In this document: one piece after another, positions 1-12,400 of the stretch
How the letters are laid out: each line of letters begins with the position of its first letter
How positions within the stretch are numbered: the first letter of the stretch is position 1
Assembly (NCBI GenBank): GCA_027604185.1
Contig: JADGKB010000012.1
Span: 62,001-126,000 of the forward strand
Direction: 5' to 3'
From: Boothiomyces macroporosus
Taxonomy: Eukaryota > Chytridiomycota > Chytridiomycetes > Rhizophydiales > Terramycetaceae
Length of the DNA stretch: 64,000 nt
Notes under the pieces: generated by a model
What the model was told of the DNA's origin: nothing
The model's input: the letters and a program-made list of their open reading frames with translations, nothing else
Database searches by the model: none
Translations under genes and position numbers: made by a program

Positions 1-52
1 ATTGTGTTGCCAGTGTGTTTGAAATTATTTAGAATGGAGATTGTCATTCAAA

Positions 53-259
53 GTGGAAAAACTGTTTGATGAAATCCAAGCTGAATAGGAATTGAGGGAT
101 TTTCCGAATGTACAAGATTTTGCTTACACCAAGACCAATAACCACGAGCGAGAATTCCAAAGATTCTAGTACCCTGAGGACATTAGACAAGTCAGAATCA
201 AGTCTCTATGGAATTGGATGAATTGGTTATGTATTGTAATTTGTTCAAATTCAACGTAG
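53..259 (+). pseudogene. Possible decayed coding stretch at left edge
   Basis: One plus-strand frame reads like protein for about 69 codons (for example YTKTNNHEREFQRF) but contains in-frame TAG codons at 86-88 and 167-169. Neither stop can be removed with an intron of the usual form here. It could be the 3' remnant of a gene starting outside the window, a decayed gene, or chance. No family was recognised. The rest of 1-284 shows nothing else. Confidence 0.2.
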
Positions 260-284
260 TGATGTCATATTCTTCATTTCTAAA

Positions 285-1350
285 ATGAAGGATGCCAAGC
301 TAGACAAGAATATCATGGACGCACATAGTGAATTGCTACATTTGGAAGCAGATTTTCAGGTAAGAGACGTTTAAACGCGAGACTACTCTTCATCGTTGGC
401 AGGACGACCAGTCTGTTGATTTATCACACATACTCAATTTGAAAGCTCCCCTGGATAATCTAATTGATTTATTCCATTCTTTTCAAATCCCAAAGCAAAA
501 TAGTCCAGACATGCCATCGTTTCATGTTGAAACAACGTTGGCTATTTTGCAGTCCCTGTTGTCTCGCTATGACTCTACAGTCGACGCACTTACACAGGCG
601 AGAGACTCTGTTGCGCGTTTGGATTCTAGGCATATCGTATCAAACGAAAGATTGATAGACTGGGCATCCACAACTCTAAAATCAATGGCTGATATCAGGA
701 CCATCTTACTTAATCAACATCATTTAATTTCACATCAACAAGCAGAGAGGGAGCTTTTAAAACAAAGACTTGCAAAAACAGAAAAGCAGCGCCAAACTTC
801 AGAGAATCTGGCATTATCATTGGCAAAGAAACTAAACTCTGCTGAAGAAACAGTTATGCTAATGGTGCAAGAAAAGAAAAAACAAGACCAAAAGATTCTC
901 TCTCTACAAACGCAAATGAAGCAAATTACCAATTGGAAAGAGCATGTTAAAGGTTTGGGAGTAACTAAGCCCCAACCGCATAAGTCAAATAAGAGAGAAA
1001 GGATGCTGGAGTACGCAGAAAAACAACAGGTGCGAAGGATACTAAAGAACGAATACGAAACGTTACTAAAAGCCAAATCCAATTCCCAAACACCTTCAAG
1101 AACCCCTTCAAGAACTCCCACTAGGACTCCCACTAGAACACCAACTAGGTCAAGGTCTAGTTCAAATGCTAAACAGAAAAAGAAAAAAGTAAAGCCGGAC
1201 GAAGAGCTCTTGATTAAATTATTGGAAAACCTGCAAATGGAACGTAAAGAGAAAAAGAACATGTACCCAGCTCAATCGGTACTGTTTTCAAAGCTGCAAC
1301 AAGTAGATGGAGAAATCAATCAATTGGCAAAAGAACTATTATTAGAATAA
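285..1350 (+). CDS. Coiled-coil protein with TP(S/T)R repeats
   Basis: Exons 285-359 and 382-1350, predicted 347 aa. The ATG at 285 opens a 25-codon first exon; a 22-nt intron (360-381, GTAAGA...CGAG) keeps the frame. An alternative acceptor at 402 would make a 43-nt intron and drop seven residues. The protein is hydrophilic, with long heptad-like stretches (about residues 100-220 and 290-345), and a short basic TPSR/TPTR repeat (six copies, coded near 1090-1155) followed by RSRSSS and a Lys-rich run. That composition suits a phosphoregulated scaffold or cytoskeletal/centrosomal linker, but no family was recognised. It converges on the lipase gene with only 3 bp between stop codons. Confidence 0.75.
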
Positions 1351-1353
1351 AGT

Positions 1354-4085
1354 TTATTGGATTGGTGATCTTGGGCGATCAATGTTATTTAGTAAATAAT
1401 TCAAAATATGATCGGCTAGTGGATGATCTGAATTGTCTATAAAATATTGATCTGGCGGGGTTGGGATTATGGTTTTTGCTGGAACTATTGTGAATCGTTT
1501 CCATGGGAGTTGGGTAAGAGCTTTGGCCATTTTATGCTCGGTACTGTCATTGTAGACTGGTTGGGTTGCCAATGGTACCGTAGAAATCTGGTGAAACTTT
1601 GTTGGAATAGTGGAGGGTATAGACTGTAAAGTTCCTATGCAATAGGTAGAATATAATGAGCCTTCTTGGTACATATTCCCATACAGAACCAAATGTTGAA
1701 ATTGACGTAAAGGCTCCATATAATCTGGATGTGTCAAGTACTCTAGAATATGATGGGTATCGCCATCTTCAGTCATAAAGTTGTCAATCAGATTCAACTC
1801 ACATCCAGTGGGAGATATGAGCGGTTTGAGCCATTTGTATGACAATAGCGTGTTGGTGATTGAACTATGCTGAAAACCTAAATGAGGAGTGTCTATGGTA
1901 ATAAAAAACACTGGTTGCAACTTGTTTGGAATAACTTGTTCATCCATCAGCATTTTCAATAGAAATCTTGTGTACAGACCCCCAATTGAATGGCATATGA
2001 ACGAAATTTTGTCTGCATTGCTCTTTTCCACTTCTTCTAATATCCAAGCTAGCAATCTTGTTGATGCTGCAACAATTCCATCATTGGTTTTATGGTCGTT
2101 GCAAGTAGGGATGGATATTTTATAATTTGGTCTTTTGAACTTGTCCCTTAATTTCTCCGCGAGGAAAATCATATCATGGCCAACTCCGTCTATTCCGTGA
2201 ATCAAAATAATCAAGTGTACTTTGGGTTGCTGCACAGTGGCAGGGATTTCTTCAACTACGTTATCTGGGGGACCATCTATCGGCTGTCTGAAATGGTCCA
2301 CCAAATGGGTTATAATTGGGAATCCATGTTTCCTATTAAGGAATTCTGATTTGATAATGATATCGATGTGGGCAAGGAGTGGCCTAGTTGGGATTACTGC
2401 ATATCGTTTCCAAGGAAGGGTAATCAAAGTGTTGAGCATCAAATCTTCCCAAGGCAATTTAGCATTTGCAGTATAAGGAGGAACCACTGGTATTTCTTCT
2501 TCAGCTACATCCGGTATTATAGCAGGAAGTGAAAGCAAGCTAACATCTACTTTGGTCCTGAATGGGCCAAGTTTGCGTATTGCCGCTGTTGAATAGTGCA
2601 CTGAAGCGTCATGTCTTACATTTGAGTACACTATTAATTTAACAAAATATGTCAATGGCTTAATAAACGGTTCTTCAACAAGTTTGAGCAAAAATGGCAC
2701 CTGCAGTTCATTTCCGTCAGCAAGCATAAGTTCTACCATTAGTACTGCCAACCTTTTCCTGTATTCCCAATAAATGTTCCAAGAACGGCCGAGGTAACAT
2801 TTTCTCCAAATATCTTTCCGTGTTCTCGAGACCCCAAGTGCGGAGTTGCCAAAGATATATAGTTAATTGGCTGTATCTTATTAGGAATCAATCCATCTTG
2901 ATACATTAATCCAATCAAGCATCTTCCATACATGCCTCCTAAGCTATGTCCTATGATGGAGATGAATTTAACATTTGTTTGTTTTATCTCTTCCTGTACA
3001 CATGCATAGATTCTTGTCGCTCCAGCCAATATGCCATCGTAGGTGCGTCCATGATTACACTCAGGGGCTAATATCTTGAATAGCGGGCTAGGGAATCGGC
3101 TTTTGAGTCTTGCGCCGATAAACGCCATATCAGTATTGAATCCATCCAACCCATGAATCAATACAACCAAATGAACATCTCCAGTTGGAGGAGATGCTGG
3201 TTTCTCTGTTTCTTTTAGATCGACTACATGGGATTCAAACTGAGTGGCAATAGATTGAATTACGGGAAAGGCATTCTTTGTTTTCCAAAATTCAGATTTT
3301 GAAATATCCAAACTAGAGAAAAACGATTTACCAGAGACTATTGCCATTCTTTTCCATTCTAATCTGTCTAAAGCATTCAATATTTCATTCTCGTGATTAT
3401 CTTCTTCTGGATCAGCGACCATATCAGCTTCACTATCAACTACTATGTGCGGTTGAGAGGTATCTATTGGTTTTTGACCAGCCAAATTTAGAGTGCTCCT
3501 TCTTTTCAGGGACGATGTCCGGTATTGTGAAGAAGAGTTGCTTTTGCAGTACGAGTACGTTACTCTCTTTTCAAATAAATGAAGAGCCTCCAAATACTCT
3601 CGTTTGGCCATTTGTAATAATATTGGATTTTCTTCATCGTCTCGCAATAACAGCTCTTTTCCTGTTTGGCCAAGTATAATACCAAACACGAAGGTCTGAA
3701 GATCCTTTCCAAGGGTATTATAATAATACCTAGATCCCAAGTGATGTGTAGCGATCGTAATAAAGTTTAATGGGGTTACATCCCCTGGGATAATGTTTTG
3801 TTGATGTAAAAGTTTTATAGCATAGCGAGCATACAGTCCTCCTAACCCATGACACACTAAGGAAAGATATTTGGAGTTGTATTTTTGGATCTCCTGTGTG
3901 ATAAACTGATACAGACGCTCCCCACCTTCTTGGATCCCTCCGTTAGTCCTTCCCTGGTTACATTCCGGAATAAGCACCACACCGTACTTGTTGAGAACCT
4001 CCTTTACCGGAATCAAATCCGCGGCAAATCCGTCCATTCCATGTACAAGCACTATTAGGTGTTGGTATATTTTAACTTGTTCCAT
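1354..4085 (-). CDS. Triple-domain DUF676 (lipase-like) alpha/beta hydrolase
   Basis: Exons 4085-2753 and 2732-1354, predicted 903 aa. The 20-nt intron 2733-2752 carries TACTAAT next to its 3' end and restores TGKELML across the junction. Three tandem DUF676 serine-esterase units each start with an HG-D/N-G oxyanion motif (near residues 15, 310 and 623). Unit 2 has GHSLGG (Ser about 381) and unit 3 CHSIGG (Ser about 692), but unit 1 has CHGLGG with Gly80 where the nucleophilic Ser belongs, so it is probably inactive. No signal peptide is visible; family members act on lipids in cytosol or on membranes. The first in-frame ATG is at 4085. A single-unit paralogue is encoded divergently at 4679. 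Confidence 0.88.
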
Positions 4086-4678
4086 TGACTTGCACAATTT
4101 GAGAAAAAAGCAAGCAGCGAATAAATCAGAGACAAGAAAAGATAATAATGAGCTTGTGATATATTAGATATTATATTATGCTAGTTGGATTAGGTACCTC
4201 CATGATACACTGCCATTTCCTACAATGCACTTGGGACTGCCTCGGTAGACGGGAATTTGAGACAGTGTATATGGTAGACATTGTATAGTTTTTAGGCCAG
4301 CCTTTCTGTGTACATTAGATATATTCAAACACAGCTCTTCTGTATTAAAAATCTATGCGATCTGCCCCTTTGCTCTGTAAATCCAGACAAGTTCCAACTG
4401 TAGAACTTGACAAGCCATTTGTGGATGAACTCTACAGCGGAATTAGACACCAAAGACGAGGCTGAATCAATCGCCTAAACTAAATCTCAAAAAAAAACAA
4501 TAAATTTAATGCAAGCATTTATTTCGGCGAATTCCAGAGTGTTCTACTAGCAAGCACAAGACCAACTGGTTTCCTATCTTGGCAGTCAGTGAAATTTTGG
4601 TTATGACCACGTTTGTGTAACCGCATCCCAACATCACAGCCAAGCCAAAGCTTCTTTTTCTTTCCTCCTTGTAATTAA
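4086..4678. other. Intergenic region between divergent DUF676 genes
   Basis: 593 bp without a convincing open frame on either strand. It presumably holds the promoters of both lipase genes. An A9 run lies near 4490. I see no RNA gene or transposon ends. Confidence 0.5.
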
Positions 4679-5668
4679 ATGCACTTGGTCTTGTTGGTAA
4701 AAAGTATTTTAATTTCGTCTAGATTCATGGAGTAAATGGATATGCGAGCGACATGGATTATATTGCTGAAAAGATTCACAAAATTGCCCCAAAAGATACC
4801 ATCATTCAAGCACCACTCTGCAACCAAAAACAATCGCACGACGGAATATTGGTCTGTGCTCAAAGATATCTGAAATGGATAAAGTGGTTCATTGAAAAAT
4901 ACGAGAATATAAATGAAATATCAATGCTCGGGCACTCATTAGGTTGATTTGAATTAACATAGGTGGATTATACGGCCGTTGTCTGGTCGGCTTGCTGTAC
5001 AAAGAAAATATAATTCCGGACCGCTTAAAGCCGAGGAACTTCATAGCGCTATCAACACCTCATTTGCCGCCTGCACATCAAGACTGGCTGTTTGGAAAAT
5101 CATTAAGGAACTGGGGATTAAAAATGCTGATCGGGAAATCTGGAGTGGACCTGGCAATGCAAGATGATCGAGATAAACCAATCCTCCTTCAAATGTCCGA
5201 GGAGCCCTTTACAAAACCATTAGCCATGTTCAACAAGCTAATACTATACGCAAATATACGACATGATCCAGTAATTAATTATGGGAATGCATTGCTCTGT
5301 CGAAAAGACTATCCTGTCTGCAAAGCAGAGAAGCAGCATGGCCAGAAATCTTGGCCATTGGTTTTCCAACATGATGAACCATTGGAGCATTATGAGTGCA
5401 AGGAATTAGCGCAAGATGACAAAATTATGCAACAGTTGATGCAGCTGCCCTGGGAAAGGTACGGGATCGTTCCTTCGCGTCCTTTAATCGCTCATGCGGA
5501 CATGATTATAAAGTTCAAGTAATTGAAAACTAACATAGATCATGGAGTCTCAAACACGGAGAACCTATTATCGACCACATCGCTTCTCACTTTGATGACA
5601 AGACAGATCAAAGCGAAGAAGACAGCTCTGAAACTACAAAAGTAATGCGTGAAAAAGAAGTAATATAG
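4679..5668 (+). CDS. Single-domain DUF676 (lipase-like) hydrolase
   Basis: Exons 4679-4696, 4723-4942, 4963-5518 and 5539-5668, predicted 307 aa. Introns are 26, 20 and 20 nt; the first is longer than usual but is fixed by the HLVLLIHG motif it interrupts. The putative nucleophile is Ser78 in GHSLGG, and the intron at 4943 splits this very motif. The protein aligns along its whole length with units of the triple-domain gene (ENIIPDRLKP, LSTPHL, ILLQMSEEPFTKPL), so it is a paralogue, probably by local duplication and inversion. No transmembrane segment or signal peptide. Substrate unknown; the family includes lipases and esterases. Confidence 0.85.
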
Positions 5669-5691
5669 TATCCATTTGAATATTGTTTTAT

Positions 5692-6737
5692 TTAGTATGA
5701 GAAACACAATACTTCTGGCACTTCCAATGGATTTTCCCCGTCGTACAAGCCAGGATAAAGGTATGAGAAAATTAGTCTTCTGGTAGTGTTCTCTTCTTTA
5801 CCAATGGAAAAAACACCACCTGATTTATATTGCGATTCATCGCTTGCTAGCGGCACTCCTACTTTGATATCTGGGAATTTCACTTGGAAGCTTTGGGATA
5901 CAAGAGGCATCGCCAATCGCAAAGATATGTAGGCAGTTACTAAATCGTTCAAAGGTAGTTTAGCGCCTTCTAGCTTATCAACATGGTTCGCAAGTGCAGG
6001 GAAAACCTTTACAAATAGCTTGTTGACCATCCTTTTTGTTCCAGTTTGGCGATCTACATATTGTTCCAATAAATGCAAACGCTCCAATGGATTCACTATA
6101 TCGTTTCTATAACTGTAGTTTAGGTCGATATATTCGTCCAAATTAACTAAACCTAACGTCTTTCCAAACATGTAATCTATATAACGATTAACTATATAAG
6201 GGGGGATTTCCTTGCTTTCATCAGCAGTTTTTCCTATCTTGGATATTCGTTCAATAATCTTTTTAGAGTAGAAATCAACGATTGAGGCTTTTGCTTTTGG
6301 ATCGAAGCTGTCGATGGAGGTCAAGATTCTGCTTGATAACTTTCCGTAGCCGTAAATCGACTTCATCTTGTGGAACCGCTCTAATAAGTTTCCAGGAGTC
6401 AAGTCCATTGAGTATATCCCATGCGGATTAGGGACAATAGCTCTCTGTCTGAAATAACCCTCTGATTCACTACATTTAGTACACACTCACTGTTGCTGTT
6501 CCAATGAAACGTTTTCTGCAGATGATACTGGAACATGAAATAGCTTGCGATCTGGCGGTGGTGGAAGTTCCTTATTTCTACATTAACCCAAAATTACATT
6601 TCCCTTGCCAAACGCTTTTCCAATTCATCTGCCCGGCTCTTCTCCTTGGCGAGTTCTATTTGTAACCGCTTCAATTCTGCTCGATAGTTTTCATTCTCAA
6701 TTTGCAACTGTTCTAAATCTTTTTGGAGCCCTTCCAT
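5692..6737 (-). CDS. Unknown protein with N-terminal coiled coil
   Basis: Exons 6737-6598, 6577-6491 and 6469-5692, predicted 334 aa. Two short introns (20 and 21 nt) join what otherwise look like two separate open frames. Residues 1-47 form a leucine-rich coiled coil (MEGLQKDLEQLQIENENY), followed by a proline-rich linker (ELPPPPDRK) and a 250-residue folded-looking region rich in aromatic residues. No domain was recognised. The ATG at 6737 is the first Met in frame; an upstream extension would need a TTG start. It shares a 172-bp divergent promoter region with the GlpA-type gene. Confidence 0.75.
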
Positions 6738-6909
6738 ATTGAAAAAGTAAAACCCTGCTTGTTCGTGGTGACCGAAAAGCCTCTTCGGCACAACCAAAGA
6801 ACAATAAATCTTGAGTGGAAAGCGAGACTCAGGTATTGGGAAATGCGGTAGTATTTATTCAAATCACTAAATTTGCTTCTTTGATTTTTCCAACTCGACT
6901 TTTTCAAAA

Positions 6910-8540
6910 ATGGTGTGTGGTGATATCGAAGACATGAATGGTGAAAAATGCAAGAACTGCGATAAAGGATGCAGCAAACCAAAGGTTGAATTATACGATG
7001 CCGTAATTATCGGGGCTGGGGTAATTGGTTGTTCTATAGCTCGCGAGTTGGCAAAGTACCACCTCAAAGTGCTTGTGATTGACAAGAGTTCTGACGTATC
7101 GCAAGGTGCTTCGAAATCTAATAGCGGGATAATTCACGCAGGATTTGACGATCAACATGGCACATTGAAATCCAAGCTCTGCCATAAGGGGAACCATATG
7201 TTTAGGGGTTTAAATGAAGAGCTAAACTTTGGATTCAGGAATATCGGATCTTTAGTACTCGCTTTTTCCAAGGATGAGATCAAATTGCTCGACGAATTGC
7301 TGGAAAATGGAATCAAGAACGGGGTTGAAGGGCTAAAGATTCTTAACAGGGAGGAAACTATAGCCATAGAGCCTCACGTTAATCCGCAAGTATACGCATC
7401 ACTATATAGCCCGTGTGCGGGAATTGTGTCTCCTTATGAGTATACAATTGCGCTTGCAGAAAACGCTAAACAAAATGGAGTCGACTTTCTGCTAACACAT
7501 GAAGTAACGGATATACAAATGGTTTCCAATGATACACACGAAACTGGAATTACGTCTGCAACTGGCAACCACTTTCTAACTAGAATGGCAAGATTTGGAT
7601 TAGCTGTTCGTTCAAAAATTGTGGTAAACGCAGCTGGAGTAATGGCAGATAGAATAGCAGCCATGGTTGGTGCAAATAATTTCTATATAGTTCCACGAAA
7701 AGGTGAATACGTTTTGTTGGAAAAAAGTCAAGGGCATCTAGCAAGACATGTTCTGTTCCCAGTTCCTTCAAAAATCAGGGGTAAAGGTATCCTTGTTAGC
7801 CCTACATATCATGGAAATCTCCTTTTGGGCCCCACTTCTCGCGGATCGGAAGAATCATGTATTTCTCAACGGGAAGTACTCAAGCTTATCATCACTTCTG
7901 CTAGACATTCGGTTCCAGCCTTTGATGCATCAATGGCCATCACATCCTACTCTGGTCTGCGTGCAAAGTCTTCTCGAAATGATTTTATCATTGAAGAAAG
8001 CCTGACAACACCTGGCTTTATCAACGTTGCAGGTATCGATTCTCCAGGCTTGACAAGTTCGCCTGCTATCGCACAGCTGGCCTCTGAATTAATTAGAGGT
8101 GCCTTGTCCAAACATTATAATCATCAAGTTCAAGCAAATCCAAAATTCAATCCAGTTAGGAAACCGATTATCATCAAAAAAACTGAAGAGTTCAAAGGCA
8201 CTATCGATAATGATGACGCTAATTTGAACATTATTTGTAGATGCGAAAGAGTAACCGAAGCAGAGATTGTTGATGCGATACGTAGACCATTAGGTGGACG
8301 CGATACCGATTCAGTGAAACGAAGAACAAGGTAAGTACGATTAATATCAGAGCTGGGATGGGCAAATGCCAAGGAACCTTTTGCGAGCCACGGGTCGCTC
8401 ATGTAATTGCACGAGAATTGGCAATTCAAGAAAAAGATGTTCTTGGCCATACGGCAGGATCGTCAATTCTCCCACATAGGAGAGTGACTGACGAAGACAA
8501 GCAGCTACTCGCAGAAATAGCCAAATTGGCTAAACTTTGA
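6910..8540 (+). CDS. FAD-dependent glycerol-3-phosphate dehydrogenase, GlpA type with BFD domain
   Basis: Exons 6910-8330 and 8351-8540 (20-nt intron GTAAGT...TTAATATCAG), predicted 536 aa. An N-terminal FAD-binding Rossmann fold (VIIGAGVIGCS, about residue 35) belongs to the DAO family; the best match is the anaerobic GlpA/NAD(P)-FAD oxidoreductase group. The C-terminus carries a BFD-like [2Fe-2S] domain with CRC near residue 440 and KCQGTFC in exon 2; the intron lies between the two Cys pairs. Unusually, it has a Cys-rich N-terminus (CKNCDKGC). This architecture is common in anaerobic bacteria and a few anaerobic protists, whereas fungi normally use the mitochondrial GUT2 type, so transfer from bacteria is plausible though the gene now has a spliceosomal intron. 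Exact substrate is inferred. Confidence 0.8.
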
Positions 8541-8562
8541 AATAAAAACAACTATATTCAAA

Positions 8563-9236
8563 TCACAAATTCGAAACCAATTTGGTAAGTCCGAGTAAAG
8601 TGTCTGACTTGGTTTCCTTGATCAAACCAGAGACTTCCTTAAAGTTTTTGTGGGTAGCGTCTCCCATCAATTGGAACAAGATTGATTCTGAAGTTGTAAG
8701 ATAAGCACCAGCTTCACGCATTCGCTAAAATCAGCCAAATATTACTTCGACAGCAACTTTCATTTCTGGTTGATTACAAGAAGAGATGCCATCCAAGACT
8801 AAATATACTTCAATATCATTTCGAAGTAAATCCAGAGTAGTTTGCAAAATACACACATGAGACTAGGTAAGGTAAATAGTACTTCAATTCCAAATAATAC
8901 TACTGTTTGAGTATTGAGAGATTTCACATGCTCTTCGACCTTTGGAATCCACATACTGAATTTAGTTTTTTCCGCAACCAAGCTGGCAGAATTGATATTA
9001 ATTTCCGGAAAAGTACTTCCAAGAGCTGCGTTAATTGATTACAAACCTTTTGGATAGTGCTCAGTGACGATCAATGGAATTTGCAGAATTTCAGAAGCCC
9101 GAACCATTTTATTGGCAGTTTGGATTACTTGCGGACATGCATGTATTATAGATCTGAATCTTTCTTGGAGATCGCAGAGGAAAAAGCAAGTTGAAGCTGG
9201 GTTTGGCAGTCTGGGAATTCGTTTCGAGATTGTCAT
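8563..9236 (-). CDS. Isochorismatase-domain hydrolase (ISOC1/2-like)
   Basis: Exons 9236-9047, 9025-8883, 8862-8746 and 8724-8563, predicted 203 aa; introns 21, 20 and 21 nt. After splicing the protein follows ISOC1/ISOC2 closely: FLCDLQERF (catalytic Asp), IVTEHYPKALG, VVLFGIESHVCILQT with the nucleophilic Cys, and ASLTTSE-like C-terminal motifs (AYLTTSESILFQLMGDA). Such cysteine hydrolases are often mitochondrial or peroxisomal; the N-terminus (MTISKRIPRL) could be a weak targeting signal. Its stop is 22 bp from that of the GlpA-type gene, and it shares about 250 bp of divergent upstream sequence with MON2. The physiological substrate is not known for this family. Confidence 0.85.
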
Positions 9237-9488
9237 GAATTCGGAAAAATTTCAAAACAGTTGGCCGATGATGATGCATCACTCTCACTTGACTTGTTCT
9301 CTGATCAGATTGAAATTATATATCTCAAATTTCTCCCGAATGGATAAGAGGTTTGGGAGTTTATTCGGAATCGTTAGGAACCAACATTTGGAAAGGTTCC
9401 GGATTGATACACCAAGCTACTCGGTAACTATAAGTTGGACTATTTGGCACCAAGTTTTTTCCCAAACAAGTAATCGCGTTAGTAAGAA

Positions 9489-12400
9489 ATGCTTGCCACT
9501 TTCTTGCAGAATGAGTTGATGCTCCTATCGACCGAGTCGAAAAAGAAAAACCCAGAGATTAAAGACGTATCTTTCTCTTACTTTAGGCTGCTGAGCGGTT
9601 GTTGTATTTGATCAGGACCTACAAGGAAGGAAATTTAAACGTCGCAACAGGTAGGCGAAGGCTGACGATAGAGCTATCAAAAACTGAAGAAACGCTTACG
9701 CCATTGTTGCTCTCCTTCAATACGAAAAACCCAAAGTTGATCTCAATTTCGGTTGGCTGCTTTCAAAAGTTGATTTCGCATAATGCTATCCCACCTGTAT
9801 TCAATAACTAATCCAGACCTCAATCGGAGTTATTTTAAAGTCCTTGTCGGATGTAATGGGAACTTCGCAGGACTTGCAGTTGAAAATATTACAAACCATT
9901 TTACCACTTGTTACAAACTACAATCAAATTCATGACGAATTATTAGGCCAAGCCTTGCTATTATGTTTCCATCTACATGATTCCAAAAATACAATTGTAG
10001 CAAACACCGCATCTGCCACCTTTCGGCAGCTTGTTCTCCATGCATTTGAAAAATTGTACAATCAATGTAAGCTTCATTTTAACTAGATTTAAAAGCCAAT
10101 AATATCAGTCCAGGATCAAACGAATTGCAGGATATCACTGAAAGCTCAAAGCCAATCAATAATGCATTAAAATTATACGAGAATGACGCGTTTGTTTTAT
10201 TTCAAGTATCCGTATTTTAATTCAGGACCTGTGCGTATTAATCAATGGCGAACCTGGAACATTTCTGAAAGTCAACTCAATGCAAAAAGCAATGGGGCTG
10301 GAAATTATTGAATCGATCATTTCAACATGTCCTAAACTATTTACCATCGTAAGAAGTGATTAACCAAGTATCCTGACTTGCTAAATCTTGTGAAAGACAA
10401 AGTTTGTCCTTTAATTGTAAAGCTATTTTCAGAAAAGGCGGAGTTTCCTCTCACTGTTAGACTTATCAGGGTAATCAAAAGTATGGTCAAACACTTTGCA
10501 GCAGTAATTCCTATGCCATGCGAAATATTCTTGACAATGTTTGGAAAAATATTAGACACTGATAATTACCCTGCATGGCAAAGGATTCTTGTCCTTGAGT
10601 GCTACAAGGTAATGTTCAATGAACTGGGATTGCAGCGCTCATTATTTGAAACTTTCGACAAAAACCAGCATTGTGCGAGCATTTATGCTGACATTGTCAA
10701 TGGAGTTTCTTCTGTATTGTTTGGAGCAAAAGACTATATGCTGTACTATAATCCCCTTGAAAAAAATGATCCAGCGGGAAGTGAATCATTATTTTTCTTG
10801 TCAAGTGTAAAGGATAATGTCAAAATGCTATGGTATCTATTTTTAATGTAGCTTGGACCAATTGGATAAACCTGAACCGCCTTCCTTTCCAGATGCGTAC
10901 CCTCTATTTCTTGCATACTCTATCTTGATAACCGTTGTGGATTGTCAACACGACTTTATTCTTCCTGTTATACAGCAGATACCTGATGAAGCACTAGGTG
11001 AAGTAGAGGCAAAGAAAATACAAGATGAAAATAATGAAGCTGTTTTCTTGGCGATTGAGATGGCAAACACCGTAGCTCCAGGGATTTATGCCTCTTTAAC
11101 GCTGCTATCTGTGTCTTCCGTAGGTGATGCTATATTTGCAAAAACTGCCAAGGCGATTGAAAAATTTGCTACAGTTGTTGGATTGTTGGGGTTGGTGCCA
11201 TATAGAGATGCATTTTTGGGTACTTTATGCAAAACATGCGTTTCATCTCAGATTCCAAACTACATTGACTATTCATCGTCGCCAAAAGAAATTGAACCAT
11301 TTGACTTTTCTCAGCTACATAATCGCACCCAGCCGGTTTCAGTTTCTGATAGGAATGTTATGCTCTTTAATACCATGATACAAAGTTCGTGTAATCTAAG
11401 CGATGTAATGGATCAAAAAATGTGGTTTGCCGTCTTGGAAACGATTCAATTGTATGATTCGTTAATGTCCCCTTCAAACAAAAGTGTAAGAAGACTCGAG
11501 TCAAGCCCAAGTATCGGCGAGGCTCCCCCTACATTAGTTGCAAAGGAAAGCGTACGAATGAGATCAACCACTTTAACTTTTATGGAAAACTATGCCAACA
11601 AGCTCCCAAATTTAGCTCCAGCTGATAATCAAGGCGTCCAATATCGAGACTCTGTGAAGAAGCTATTTGACAACACACCCACAATGAAACGCCAGCCATT
11701 TATTGACTTTTGTCGGTCATTGTGTAGACTAGCACATGAAACTATGGCGGGACATGGGATCATTCCACCAGGAGTTGTGATAAAGGAAGTTTCTAACGAG
11801 AAATCATTTGCCATTACTAAAATTTTAGAAGTTTCTCATCTGAATATCAAACGCCTAGTTGACCCTTCCGATTTTACAATCTTTGATCTACTTATCAATC
11901 AATTAATCCAAATGGTTCATTCCGCCAATTGTTCCACAGTGATTAGAAACCAAACTTGCTATGTGTTTGGAGAACTGCTCATCTGTGCAAGTAATGAACC
12001 AGTTTTCTCAAATGAAGAAGTGGAATTGCATATCATTGATCCGCTGATGAATTTGATGGCATTTGAACCAATACCCACCACAGAAGGCTCTGTATCTAAT
12101 CTAGAAGTTGCTCCATCCGACAACTTGGCATTGAAGTTGCCATGGCTCCAAGATGTGCGCAAAAGTGGACTAGATATAGTAAACAAGCTCCTTCAGAATA
12201 GTGGCCAGAACTTTAAAGCCAGTTGGAATTTTCTTTTTGATTTGATTTATTTGGCAGTAAAGTCATCGTGCCCTCCAAAAAGGAAAGAAAGTACACTAAA
12301 ACCGATTTTGGAAGCAACTTCTCCAATTGGAATCACTGAAAGCCCTGCATCGTTGGATGGATCTTTCCCATTGAAAAATAACAGTTTGATACGTGCTGGC

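Noticed and set aside
1447..2476. Plus-strand open frames within the lipase gene
   Set aside because: They lie antisense to a strongly conserved DUF676 coding region and show no motifs of their own.
4200..4500. tRNA or other structured RNA between the DUF676 genes
   Set aside because: No cloverleaf with conserved GTTC and acceptor pairing could be drawn.
5692..6797. Separate short coiled-coil gene upstream of the unknown protein
   Set aside because: Its stop lies inside a 20-nt intron; splicing gives one continuous protein.
9237..9480. Plus-strand open frame running from the isochorismatase gene into the MON2 promoter
   Set aside because: It is antisense to a conserved exon and its intergenic part has no protein-like character.
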